A stretch of DNA of 64,000 nt from Vigna angularis (taxonomy: Eukaryota; Streptophyta; Magnoliopsida; Fabales; Fabaceae). The notes beneath the pieces were generated by a model, which was given only the letters and a program-made list of their open reading frames with translations, ran no database searches and was not told the DNA's origin. Shown one piece after another: positions 1-10,139 of this stretch (position 1 is its first letter; each line of letters opens with the position of its first letter). A program made the position numbers and the translations under genes. The stretch spans positions 3,534,001-3,598,000 of the forward strand of contig NC_068972.1 of assembly GCF_016808095.1 (NCBI RefSeq), in the 5' to 3' direction.

Positions 1-32
1 AAAATGTTAGCATAGTTAAAATGTGAAAATTC

Positions 33-56
33 ATATATATATATATATATATATAT
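33..56. repeat. (AT)n microsatellite
   Basis: A run of about twelve AT dinucleotides at the left edge. Similar shorter or longer AT tracts occur at about 1508-1545, 25401-25420 and 43731-43757. Confidence 0.95.
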
Positions 57-179
57 TTATTTATAAACATACTTTATTTGGAAGAAAGTGAAAGCACATA
101 AAACTTAAAACGGAAAATGTGGTAGTAATTGTCTTTGTTTTGAAAGTCTAGTTGTTGGATTTAGAATAGGAAGCATGTG

Positions 180-335
180 TCTCTGCAGCGTGGGTTTGGA
201 CCACTCTCATCCATTATTCTCTCCATAACTCGGTGTGTGAAAGCTCCAAAATGGTTTTAGTGCCATCGCATGTTCGATGTTCAACCACACAATAACAACA
301 ATTAAATTGGATTTCCGGCCATGATGGCAGCTAGA
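180..335 (-). pseudogene. Relic of a PIP-like secreted peptide gene
   Basis: Read on the minus strand this stretch is a collapsed copy of the intact peptide gene at 3522-3821. The start region aligns well: a CAT at 320-322 followed by the same 5' flank (GCTAGATG on the plus strand), and the plus-strand block around 270-300 (GCATGTTCGATGTTCAACCA) matches the signal-peptide segment of the intact gene. The middle of the gene is deleted. The segment at about 192-212 still encodes D-E-S-G-P-N-P, the beginning of the SGP motif, but is followed by R-C-R-D instead of G-x-G-H. The reading frame from the start ends after six codons (M-A-G-N-P-I-stop). Internal deletions, a premature stop and loss of the GxGH residues all say it is non-functional. 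Confidence 0.75.
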
Positions 336-956
336 TGAAACAAATAATCATATTATTTCAGATTTTCAATAACATTAGAGACATGATTTTATTTATATAT
401 TTTATAATAAAATATTTAATATTATTAGTATTTCAATCTTTACAAATATAAATAATAATTACATATATTTTCATATTTATATAATAGATATTTAAAATAA
501 CTAACATTTATTCTTTTTTAATATTTATTTGAATTGAATTTCAAATTTCATAAATGATTTTTTTTTCTTTTTAAAGCTGCACTACTCTTTTTCGTCTTTA
601 CTTTTGTATATCTCTATAGAGAGAGATTCTCTCCAACCATTAAATTACAAGTATAAAAAACAAATAAATTTATTAAATTAAAATAGTAGATTTATTTGGA
701 AAAGAAAAGTTAAGAAAAAGAAATTAAAGTATTTTTTAACTGAAATTAATTTATATAAGTTATTAGAAAATTAAATTAGAGAACTTGTATAAAATAATTT
801 TAATCTATAAAAAAAGTTTTAGTCATTTTATTTTTTTAATTGTATTTTTGTAAACAATAAAACATATTACTATATTATAAACATACTTGTTTTCAAATTT
901 TATTATTGGTAAAATAAAAAAGGTAATATAAAGTTATGATAGTTAAACAATATATG

Positions 957-1090
957 TGTTGGAAGTCATACATTAACTAAAAATAAAGCTAATTTATAAT
1001 ATATAAGTGGGTGTAAACTTCATCTTACAAACAAGTTTTGTGGGATTGAGTTAAGTTAAAGTTTATTTCTTTACATGATATCAGAGTCAC
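957..1090 (+). mobile_element. Copia/TRIM-type LTR remnant with primer-binding site
   Basis: The segment starts TGTTGGAAGTC and ends TTTACA at 1075, giving an LTR-like unit of about 119 bp. It is immediately followed by TGATATCAGAGTC, a two-mismatch version of the TGGTATCAGAGC primer-binding site complementary to plant initiator-Met tRNA that follows copia and TRIM left LTRs. The internal block ATAAGTGGGTGTAAAC...TTGTGGGATTGAGTTAAG recurs in the second copy at 2134-2274. A further scrap of the same LTR end (CTTAAAGTCCACTTCTTAAC) lies at about 1130-1149. The very short LTR favours a TRIM-like or deleted element. No internal coding sequence survives. Confidence 0.6.
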
Positions 1091-1504
1091 TATGTTAATG
1101 ATATTTGTTGGACATGTTCTATGCTTGGACTTAAAGTCCACTTCTTAACAATATCTATACCTATATGATTCTTTTTTTTATGTCCACAATTAGTTTCAAT
1201 TTTATCCTTTAAATAAAAAATATTTTAAATTAAAATAATTATATCATCAATTGTCCTATTTAAACGATTATTTCTTTAAATTTAATTACTTTCTTATTTG
1301 ACCTTTTTTCAAATTTAACCCTTTGTTAAATAAAATATTATTCGCAAAATAAATTAAAAAAATTTACAATAAAGTTATAAGAATTATTTATATTTAATTT
1401 TATAATCATAACATTATCATCACGATAAACTCATTATAAAAAAGATATAAAGTGATATTAAATAAAAGAAAAATAAATCTCACATTAACTAAAAATAATG
1501 TTAA

Positions 1505-1507
<3 letters not shown>

Positions 1508-1545
<38 letters not shown>
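1508..1545. repeat. (AT)n microsatellite
   Basis: About nineteen TA dinucleotides in an AT-rich background. Confidence 0.95.
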
Positions 1546-1549
<4 letters not shown>

Positions 1550-2133
1550 ACAATTTTTTGTAGAATAATTTTAAATTATAATATATTTTGAAATTAAAGT
1601 TATGATACAATGCATTCCATATTTTACAATGGAAATCTAAAGTTGTTGAAATGTAAGTTGAAAGGATGAACAACATTCATGCATGTAATTAAGCCACCGT
1701 GCATAGGGAAGACTATTGAATGTTGGTCATTTTTCCTCGTCATATTATCAGAAGCACCAGTTTGGGAGCATTCCTTAAGAAGTTGGAGAAGCTTAGTTTA
1801 AACAAATTACACAATTTTAGACCAATTTCTTTGGTGACGGGCTTTTGGAGAGAGTATTTATTGGAGAGATAAACACTAATATAATATGAACTTATTCTAT
1901 ATAAAATTTATATATTTTTAATTTAAAATCTTTTATTTTTTATGTTGTTTTTTAGTAGTATATTTTCTCGAGTTAATCACAATTATCTCATTATATCATA
2001 TTATATTTATCCTATTGTTTATCAAAATAAATCTTTTAAGTTTAATATTATTGATGAGTCTTATTAAAAGATATAATATAAATGAGTATGAATTCAATTT
2101 ATATAAAAAAATGATATTATTTTTAATTCAAAA

Positions 2134-2274
2134 TGTTGAAAGTTCCACATCGATTAGAGATAAAACCAATTTATAATATATAAGTGAGGTGCAATTTAAG
2201 TAGACATTCTGTTCCATTCCTTATCAGATCGATTTTGTGGGATTGAGTTAAGTTTAAAACTACTTCTTAATACA
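2134..2274 (+). mobile_element. Second copy of the copia/TRIM-type LTR (solo)
   Basis: Begins TGTTGAAAGTTCCACATCG and ends CTTCTTAATACA. It shares AATTTATAATATATAAGTG and TTTTGTGGGATTGAGTTAAG with the copy at 957-1075. No primer-binding site follows, so this looks like a solo LTR. No clear 5-bp target duplication could be seen at its edges, so the boundaries are approximate. Confidence 0.55.
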
Positions 2275-3521
2275 AAATTTTAAGATAATAAATTTATTTA
2301 TTTTCATAATATTTTGTTCAACTTTTTTATTTATACTCCATATGAAACATAGACTTATGTTTAGATTTCAATTGAAAACAAAGTTATGAAATTCAAACTA
2401 AGAATTTTTATAAAAACACTTATTATAATTTAATCATAGTGTAAATATATTATGATCTCAGTTTTTTTATACAAATGAACCTCATGTTAAAATACCCTTT
2501 AAAACTGATATATAATAACAAATTTAACACAATCATTGTCTTAAAAATATTATTAAATAAGTGTTGGTTGTATGCTGTTAAGAAACTAAACAATAAAAAA
2601 CTATTAATTGTATATAATATTTATGATATATTATATATTCATCCATTTTTGTTCTTTTTCTTTCACCCTTTTTCACTGTTACACCCATCCATTACATGGC
2701 TCCACCACCGTGTATCACTTTTGTTACTGTTACACTCTCCACCACTTTGTCACCCATCACTATTGTACCATCTCCACATGCTGACCCCTTCAACGATATG
2801 TTTCAGTAGTTGTAGCCAATGGAGTCGCGATCACCACACCACGATGTCACCATCGTATAAGCTACGATTCCCTAAATCGTATTCCTCTTTTATAACTCTA
2901 GATTTTTGTCAGTCCCAGATGTTCAGTCTTTTGGTTGAATTTTGATTAATGTAATTTTGGTTTAATTTTGTTTATGATTAATTTCATTATTAATGTTGAC
3001 TTTTTCCCTTATGATCTTCGTTATTTTGCTTTTGTACCATATACTAGTAAAGAAGATGTGAATGTTTAAAAATACTTTTTAAGAATAGAAATGTTTTGAA
3101 TATACATTATATTTCAATTTCAGGCATCAATTAACTAATTCACGTTGCTAATATCATATCACATGAGAGATATTAACCCATTGTCTAAAAAAGTGGTAAA
3201 TATTGTATTTCTGGTAGCTATTAAATTAAATTTTCTTAAAACAACTATATAAATAAAAATAAACGAGTAAATTTGAAGAATAAAAAAAAGTACAAATTCG
3301 AACTTCAATAGTAGAGAAATTACACACAAATTTCATTAATTGTATATGATCTGATGAGAATCACGTATAAGAATGATAAAGAAATTCCCTGTATTAATTA
3401 TAAGAAAAAGCAAAGACAGTGACAAGGAGAGAAAGGTATCTGCCAGAAGAACCAAATATTTGAAATCACACATAAAAAGGAAAAGTGTTAGCTGAGCAGT
3501 AACTTTCTCAGTAATGAAGCT

Positions 3522-3821
3522 CTAATGTTTAGGTTTAGAGTAGGAGGGTAGTGAGCCTTTATGCCCAGGTCCGTCAGGGCTAGGACCACTGTTGTCCACT
3601 ACAAGTTTCCGAACAACATTATTCTTCTGTCCACCTCCCACATTAAAGCCTCTCAAAACTATGTTTGACAACTCCAAAATGTTCCTCCTTGGTTCGTTAA
3701 CAGCATCTGCATGCAGCACTACAGTGTTAAGTGGTTTTGCCGTCGCATGTTTGATGTTCAACCAGGAACAGCACCACACAATAAGAACAATGAAGGCTAA
3801 AGATTGAAGTTTTCCAGCCAT
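3522..3821 (-). CDS. PIPL: Secreted peptide precursor, PIP/PIPL family
   Basis: A single-exon precursor of 99 residues. Residues 1-28 (M-A-G-K-L-Q-S, then a hydrophobic core rich in L/I/V/W/C, ending near A-T-A) form a typical signal peptide. The middle is a weakly conserved propeptide. Residues 78-87 read SGPSPDGPGH, matching the S-G-P-S-x-x-G-x-G-H motif of PAMP-induced secreted peptides (PIP and PIP-like). The usual family layout has the mature peptide at or near the C-terminus; here 12 further residues (K-G-S-L-P-S-Y-S-K-P-K-H) follow the motif. Members of the family act in the apoplast as immune or growth signals perceived by LRR receptor kinases (known for Arabidopsis PIP1 and RLK7). 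The start is supported by the signal peptide and by a TATAAAAAG box about 100 bp upstream on the minus strand. CEP and IDA peptides are alternatives, but the motif fits PIP best. Confidence 0.87.
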   Translation of the reverse strand: MAGKLQSLAFIVLIVWCCSWLNIKHATAKPLNTVVLHADAVNEPRRNILELSNIVLRGFNVGGGQKNNVVRKLVVDNSGPSPDGPGHKGSLPSYSKPKH

Positions 3822-3920
3822 GACAGGGAGCTAGATGGAGCAAATGAATGATATTATTAGTTCTTGTAGGTGTATAGGATTTTGTTAATTTTGTTGTGAA
3901 TGGAGTACCATGGTGCACTT

Positions 3921-3930
3921 CTTTTTATAG
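3921..3930 (-). promoter_or_regulatory. TATA box of the PIPL gene at 3522-3821
   Basis: CTATAAAAAG on the minus strand, 100 bp upstream of the ATG at 3821, implying a 5' UTR of roughly 70 nt. Confidence 0.65.
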
Positions 3931-3949
3931 CGTTTCTTCAAAGCACTGT

Positions 3950-6900
3950 TCATTGACAGCATAGTATCATGATGTCCATAAACTACTAGTGGAGGACATG
4001 ACATCTTGCATTACCCTATATTTCCCTTCCAAGTTTTGAACTCCAAAAAGAAGCAGAAAGGAATGCATCAACTCAAATTCGACCGTGTTAGAATAAACTT
4101 TTGAAAAAGAAATACAAAATTAATTAAGTTTCATTTCGAGCTTAAAATTAAGTTATATATACATATTTAACTTGAATGATACTTTTCTTTTTTTTATAAA
4201 TTAACCTATATGAAAACTAATTTTAATTTACTAGAAAAAAATAAATTATTTTGCTCTGCAGATAATTAAACGCATGCTTGATTTTTTTAGCATAGTTTGT
4301 GATTACAGCTTCACTTAAAAAGAAGATCAAACATAGTTTGAAGACAAGGAAACAAATGTTATAAAAGGAACTTTAAGGAGATTGTCATAGTTCTAGTTCC
4401 CCAGAATTGGAAAAAAAATGTTGATTTGGAATTAGACAGTGGCAATATTGGGAGAGGACAGTGACATTCATAAACTTGTTCAAATGGAAGAAAAATGGAC
4501 AAACAACGTCTACATTCATGCATGTAAGTCATGATGATGGAGGAGGACTAATGCACTTAACACCTTTTAATTCCAGTAACATGAACTGGGTCATTTTTTT
4601 CTATTATGACCGTTACGAGCCACCAGTTTTGGTGGATGGCACTAGCCTCATTTTGCGTTTTTACATGGTCTCATATATTTTGATTATTCTAATACCAAAA
4701 CATATAAAAATACAATCATAATTTTTAAATTTTTGCGAATGTGTAGATTTCAGAATTTTTAGAAATTGAAACATATATAATTCAAACATACATGTTTCAT
4801 AAATATATGTAAAATTTTAAATTTTTATCTTTTTAAAATTATTTTATTTGAATAGAAGATATAATTTCGATTCCTTAAAATCTAAAACTAACTTTCATCA
4901 TTGATATATTTCACTTTTTTGGAAGATCGAGATGTAAAAGTTAAAAAAAATTATATTTTTATATTTTAGTAACAGACTTTAGGCTTTGATTATTAATAAA
5001 ACGAAACTTAAGACATATACGCATCGATTTTATAAATAATCGAAATTTAAAGATTGTCTAAAATAAATTTAGACAAAACTTTTATGAAGACTGTCATTGT
5101 TATCTCTCACTGATTTGTTCATCGTTGTAAATGTTATTTTTGAAACTTTCATTGTTTCATTCCATCATGTTGCCTTTCGTTTGTTTTCTCCCTTCTTTCA
5201 CATTTCATTTGTCATTCTCTTTCTTTTCTTTCCTTCCTTTATTCGTTTCGATTTGCATCGTCTCCTATTTTGTTTTTATCGTTGTAAACCCCAAATTAGA
5301 ATCGTTATTGTTACTTTCACGCCACCTACCCTTTTATGTCTTCTTTCCATTTTCTTTTTTGCTGTTGTTATTGAAGTGTAATAAACAAGTCGAATAATAT
5401 GAGTACAATTTCTATGTAATGCAATTGATGATAACTGTTGTTCGTATTTGTATTACAACTAATTAAAAAAATGATAATAATTATATTAAATCAAATATTT
5501 TACAACTTTATCTTTTTATATACTAATTGAAATTATTGTCTTTTTGTGCATAAATTTAAGAGTTTTATGCCAATTTCCAATGAGTTCATTAAATATTTAA
5601 GAATAACTTGTGAAAAATACATAATATAAATATATAATAATATTTAGCTCATTCACTTGTTGTAAGTATAACATATTATTGTACCTAAATTCTAGTTGAT
5701 TCTAGGTATGATAAATATAATGTGTTGGTTTTGTTGGTTTTGTCTGATTCTATACAAGTTTAATATATAGACAGAAACACAAATAGAAAAATTATTTAAA
5801 AAATCACTCACATTAGATTTCAATTATGACAAAAAAATAAGTATAAAAGGATGTTAGGATTGGGTTATGATAATAATCAAAGCCTAATACTCTTAAGTTT
5901 TTTTTTTTTATAAATCGGAAAAGGATTCGGTTTCGTTATCACATGAATCAAAGTGAAATTTTCTTTTTTAATTTTTAATTATTTATTTATGATTTTATGT
6001 TTCAATTCTCCTAAAACCATAAAGTATATTATGAAACTTTATATTTTGATTGCTGAACCGAAAAATAATATTTAAAATAATCAATGTAAAAACTCTTCTA
6101 TACACTAGCGTGAGCCTCCTGCATGATGTTTGGTATAAATATTTTATTTTCAGACAATTTAGTGTAAATATATTTTGAAATCATATATACGGTTATTTTT
6201 GGAACCTTAATTAATGTTTATACTGCTCAGATACTTAAATTTAGTTTAGATTGGACCAATATACTATAATATATTTTTTAAGTAAAAACTATTTTTAAGT
6301 TACTTAATTTGTAAAAAAAAAAATCATTCGATTTAAAGTACATTTTAACTTTATATACACGAAATTTAATTTATATATTAAACCATTTTGTTCTCCCATA
6401 AAAAGTGCATATATACTGGGGAATTTATGAACTCTCAATTCGTGTTCACTGTTGAGTGGGGAGGTGGCATGCATTGACTACTAATTTCCAACTTCTTCAA
6501 AACCTTTGACACTTTGACTAAGTGCAAGTTCAAGTGCTATAAGTAAATTACGTAGTATTATTAGTTTATTATTCCTTTTGAGTTTAGGTCAAACTACAAA
6601 TGCAACACGCAATGTATGAAATTGAGTTTCAGGGGAAACATCTTGTTTTGCTTCCTAGGAAGAAGGTAAATTCCAAATCATTTCATTTTGTCTAATCTCA
6701 TGTCTTTTTATGGAAATGGAAGTAACCTCATACTTTCTTCTTTTCCCTTCTACACCAATTCCATTCAACTTCACAACAACATTCATCGTACCTTAAACCC
6801 TCCTTTTCCCATTTATTAGACACACTTTCTTTCTATATGCAATTTTGGAGTGCACGTATAAAACACTATTTCCTTCCACCTCCTTTCATTATTTTGGATT

Positions 6901-7200
6901 TTGAAGGAAACATAACATTCAACCCCATTTTTAGGTTAACTTCAGTGGAAGAAGAAAAAGGTGATTAATGCAATAAGAGAAATAACCAAGATAAAAAAAT
7001 AAGAATGAAATAAAAAATATATAGATCAAGCATACAATTTTTTTATATCATATATGTGTTTTTAAATATGGTATTACAATAGAAATTATTTATAATTTTT
7101 AACTAAATGTCTATTAAATTCTAACACTGGTCAAGAGTTAAATGAATATATGTTTTTCTCTGTGCAAAAATAATAAAACAAAAAATATGTTTAACCCATG
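3950..7200. other. AT-rich intergenic DNA
   Basis: No supported gene. 4490-4640 resembles 1660-1775 (shared ATTCATGCATGTAA and GGTCATTTTT...CACCAGTTT), so the duplication that produced the peptide gene and its relic reached into their upstream regions. The overlapping frames at 5097-5397 are translations of a pyrimidine-rich tract and look spurious. Confidence 0.6.
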
Positions 7201-7221
7201 AGGGTTACTTCCTACACCACC

Positions 7222-8091
7222 CCACATTACTCCTTGCAACACCACATTTTTTTTAAATTCTAAAACTATTCTTTATATTTTAAAATATCCTACATTCTCA
7301 TCTCTTTTCTTAAACGGATGTCGACATCCGTTGAAGAAAAAATTCTTCAACGGATGTGCCACATCCGTTGATTTTTTTTTTTAGTTTTCAGTTTTTTAAT
7401 TTATTGTATTTTAAATTAATATATAAATATTATTTAATTTTTTTAAAATTATTACTTAATTATTTATAAATTAATTTTATTTTATTTAATAAAATAATTA
7501 TTATTAATTTAATTTATATATTATTATTTAAATAATAATTAAAATGATTTTTAAAAGTTTATTAAAACAGATGTGCCACATCCATTAACAGATGTGCCTG
7601 TTAAAGTTTTTTTTTCTTTTTAATTTTTAGTTTTTTAATTTATTTATTTTAAGTTAATATATAAATATTATTTAATTTTTTTAAAATTATTACTTAATTA
7701 TTTATAAATTAATTTTATTTTATTTAATAAAATAATTATTATTAATTTAATTTATGTATTATTATTTAAATAATAATTAAAATATTTTTTAAAATTTATT
7801 AAATGGATGTGTCACATCCGTTGAATTTTTCTTTTAAAATAAAAACAATAATATAAAATATAAATATGGAAACGGACATCTGTTCATGGATATCAACATC
7901 CGTTGAAGACGAAACGGATGTTGACATCCGTTTTATAACAATGGCAAATTAGGAATGAAGTGGTGCAAGGAGCATCTGGTATCGGTGGATGAGCAACACT
8001 CTTAACCCATTTAACATAACAAAGAGAAAATGGGCCATTACATATTGGGTCGTCGGCGCCGGCCCATTAGGTGTGTTGCAGGAGAATGTGG
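7222..8091. repeat. Fold-back repeat block with CGGATGT/ACATCCG palindromes
   Basis: The block is bracketed by an inverted pair: CCACATTACTCCTTGCAACA at 7222 and, inverted, GTGTGTTGCAGGAGAATGTGG at 8071-8091, with a second inverted partial copy at about 7958-7977. Inside are repeated palindromes: AACGGATGTCGACATCCGTT at 7313-7332 (perfect), CAACGGATGTGCCACATCCG at about 7348, decayed versions near 7567, 7583 and 7803, and a last copy at about 7911-7933. Between them a roughly 240-bp AT-rich unit is duplicated in tandem (about 7370-7560 and 7610-7800, nearly identical over more than 150 bp). It has no coding capacity. It is probably a non-autonomous, MITE- or fold-back-type element; its family and exact ends are uncertain and no target duplication was found. 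Confidence 0.6.
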
Positions 8092-9200
8092 TTATCTGTC
8101 TTATCTGGCTTACTGAAATTTGTTCTTGCAAGTGTATACCATGAATTTGAACTTTTCCAAATTTTCTGTTGGATTTGTTCAACTAACTTTGACCTACTGT
8201 GTTTTCATTTCCTCGTATAACTGCTTTGTGCTTTCTAAAATAGCCGAGCATTTGTGATATCGAGACGCTCATACACTAAAAAATTGAAGTAAGAAAGTTA
8301 ACCCGGTATGAGATTAAGTATTTTAATATTGTCAGATAAATTTATAGAATTTTTTTTTTTATCAGTTTCATACTTAACTTCAATTATCATAATTATGCGT
8401 ATCAAATTTTATAAAATAATCTAGGATCATTTATAAAACACATATTCGAGACTCTCATTGGACACATCATTATGTTTATTGCAGCTTCTTATTAGATTAT
8501 GATATAAAAGTGGAAGGACTCTTGCACTAAGACATAGTAAGACAAATGTTAATAACAACACTGTTCATGATTTTACTTCTCTTTACTCGAAGTATTAATA
8601 ATATTAGCTAAAGAAATAAAACTGAAAAATTTATATTGGAAATGAAAATCATCATTATTGTAAAAAGCTAAAGCAAAAGCGTGATATTAAATAATGAAAA
8701 AAAGGTTAAATCCTGCTAATGTTTTTCATAGATATTTTACAGAAGGAGAAAAATAAAACAAGTTGTTATTTCTGTATTACATTTTTATTTTATTTAAGTA
8801 AATATGTTTTTTGATCAAGATTAGTTATTACAGTATGTAATGGCGAACAGTAGCATTGCAGTAGAATAATTGTGTGCCTAATGTCAAACTAGCATAGTAG
8901 AAGACATCAAACTTATCATTAGTGTCTCTGTCAAATACAAATTTTTCCTTGCCTTGTCTCTTTTGGGATTAATCCTTCTGGAAGAGAAAACAAACTGATG
9001 AGAGAACAGATAGTACTGCAAATATTACTAAACAAATGTTAGAGTAAAACCTCCACTAAGTTCTTAATGTTTCCGCGATCTTCTGAATGTTTTTGGTATA
9101 ACATTAATCAGGAAACAAAAACAATCTACAAGAGTCAAATCAAATCCATGTTTAGTGGAATTATTACAGACACCTAGGATTCTTGGCAACAATACTTATA
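8092..9200. other. Intergenic DNA downstream of a PIPL gene
   Basis: No gene recognised. It contains the likely 3' region of the minus-strand peptide gene that begins at 9528. Just upstream, at 8031-8066, is a pair of TGGGCC/GGCCCA motifs flanking a GGCGCC core, unexpected in a stretch with no visible gene. Confidence 0.5.
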
Positions 9201-9276
9201 AAATAAGAATAGCTACAGAAGTGTAATGCAAATAAATGCAAAGAATTGGCACTTTATGGGAGTTGTTGGTGATGTG

Positions 9277-9528
9277 CTAGTGTCCTTGACCCGGAGTAGG
9301 ACCAGATTGTTTCATCCCTCCAAGATTTTGAAGCCTGTTAAGTTTGTGTCCAATACCAGGTCTTGGACCAGAGCTCTTCAATGTTCTGAAAACTCCATTA
9401 ATAACACCATTGCTCGGTGAATTAATAGGCAGTGGCCGGGATTCTGATAAACGAATCAAAGAGGTACACAAGGAAGCAAGAAGAACAAGAACGAGGATGG
9501 AAACAGACTTGATTTTTATTGTGTCCAT
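9277..9528 (-). CDS. PIPL: Secreted peptide precursor with two PIP motifs
   Basis: An 83-residue single-exon precursor. Residues 1-30 are a signal peptide (M-D-T-I-K-I-K-S, then V-S-I-L-V-L-V-L-L-A-S-L-C). Two copies of the PIP core follow: SGPRPGIGH at residues 53-61 and SGPTPGQGH at residues 75-83, the second ending exactly at the stop codon, as in canonical precursors. The first copy may yield a second peptide; some family members are known with more than one motif. I chose the ATG at 9528 over the in-frame ATG at 9630. A TATAAATA box at 9640-9647 would put transcription start close to or downstream of the latter, and only the shorter form places the signal peptide at the N-terminus. W-box cores (TTGAC) lie 360-610 bp upstream. 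CEP-like identity is an alternative. Confidence 0.88.
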   Translation of the reverse strand: MDTIKIKSVSILVLVLLASLCTSLIRLSESRPLPINSPSNGVINGVFRTLKSSGPRPGIGHKLNRLQNLGGMKQSGPTPGQGH

Positions 9529-9639
9529 GTTGAATGAAGTTGAAGGTTTATTTTGAGATATGGTATGGTATGATGTATGATATGATACTCTTGAACTTAA
9601 TTTTGATTTGTATGGCTGGAGTGGCAACATGGAAGATAC

Positions 9640-9647
9640 TATTTATA
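9640..9647 (-). promoter_or_regulatory. TATA box of the two-motif PIPL gene
   Basis: TATAAATA on the minus strand, 112 bp upstream of the chosen ATG at 9528. It argues against the longer open frame that would start at 9630. Confidence 0.65.
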
Positions 9648-9888
9648 GGGGAAGAATGTCTGTTATATAGGAAAATGGGACTTCACTATTTCAAACCATG
9701 TGACACTACAGAAATAGTGAGGTTGGTTCATTTCAAAAATGAAATGGTTAAAATTAATGATAGAAAAGAAAAAGGTTTGGCCAATTGAAAATGATGTGTT
9801 TGATCAGAGGTGAAATTAATTTGTATAATGACACTTCAAGCAGCCTGCAGATGAGATTGAGATTTTTACCAGAGATTTCAGAAACAGA

Positions 9889-10133
9889 AGTCAATTTATG
9901 TTTCATTTGACCTTGGAAGAATAGAATGTCTGTTTGGAAAAGGGGATTAGATGGCTCTGAACCTAACTTCAGAAAAGGTTAGCTCAACGGATGAGATAGG
10001 ATAAGTTTTACAGTTAGCTTTTGAACCATTAGCATGATCTAAGTGGAAATAGTTTCCTAGTATGTTTCTTACTCTGAAACACGTGTACATGTTCATTTTT
10101 TAGTAGGAGAGAGAGTGACAAGCACAAAGTCAA
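9889..10133 (-). promoter_or_regulatory. W-box cluster upstream of the two-motif PIPL gene
   Basis: TTGAC-core WRKY sites: AGTCAA at 9889-9894, TTGACC at 9907-9912 and AGTCAA at 10128-10133. PIP genes are known to be induced by immune elicitors, which fits WRKY control, but three six-base sites in 250 bp is only mild enrichment. Confidence 0.4.
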
Positions 10134-10139
10134 CATGAA

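Larger units (their letters stand above)
336..3400. other. AT-rich intergenic DNA
   Basis: Mostly AT-rich sequence without convincing genes. It holds two LTR remnants (listed separately), an AT microsatellite at 1508-1545, and at about 1660-1775 a patch that resembles the upstream region of the intact peptide gene (about 4490-4640). The 156-codon open frame at 2475-2945 has no recognisable domain, and its composition (K/N/L/I-rich, then S/H/P-rich) looks like chance. Confidence 0.7.

Noticed and set aside
2475..2945. 156-codon plus-strand open frame
   Set aside because: No domain, signal or family resemblance. Composition changes abruptly in the middle (K/N/I-rich to S/H/P-rich), and no TATA box or other promoter-like signal was noticed.
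5097..5397. Two overlapping frames with membrane-like, F/L-rich translations
   Set aside because: Both translate the same pyrimidine-rich tract in different frames; hydrophobicity is a by-product of TTT/CTT richness.
9529..9630. N-terminal extension of the two-motif PIPL gene from the ATG at 9630
   Set aside because: It would bury the signal peptide 34 residues in, and the ATG lies only about 10 bp from the TATA box.
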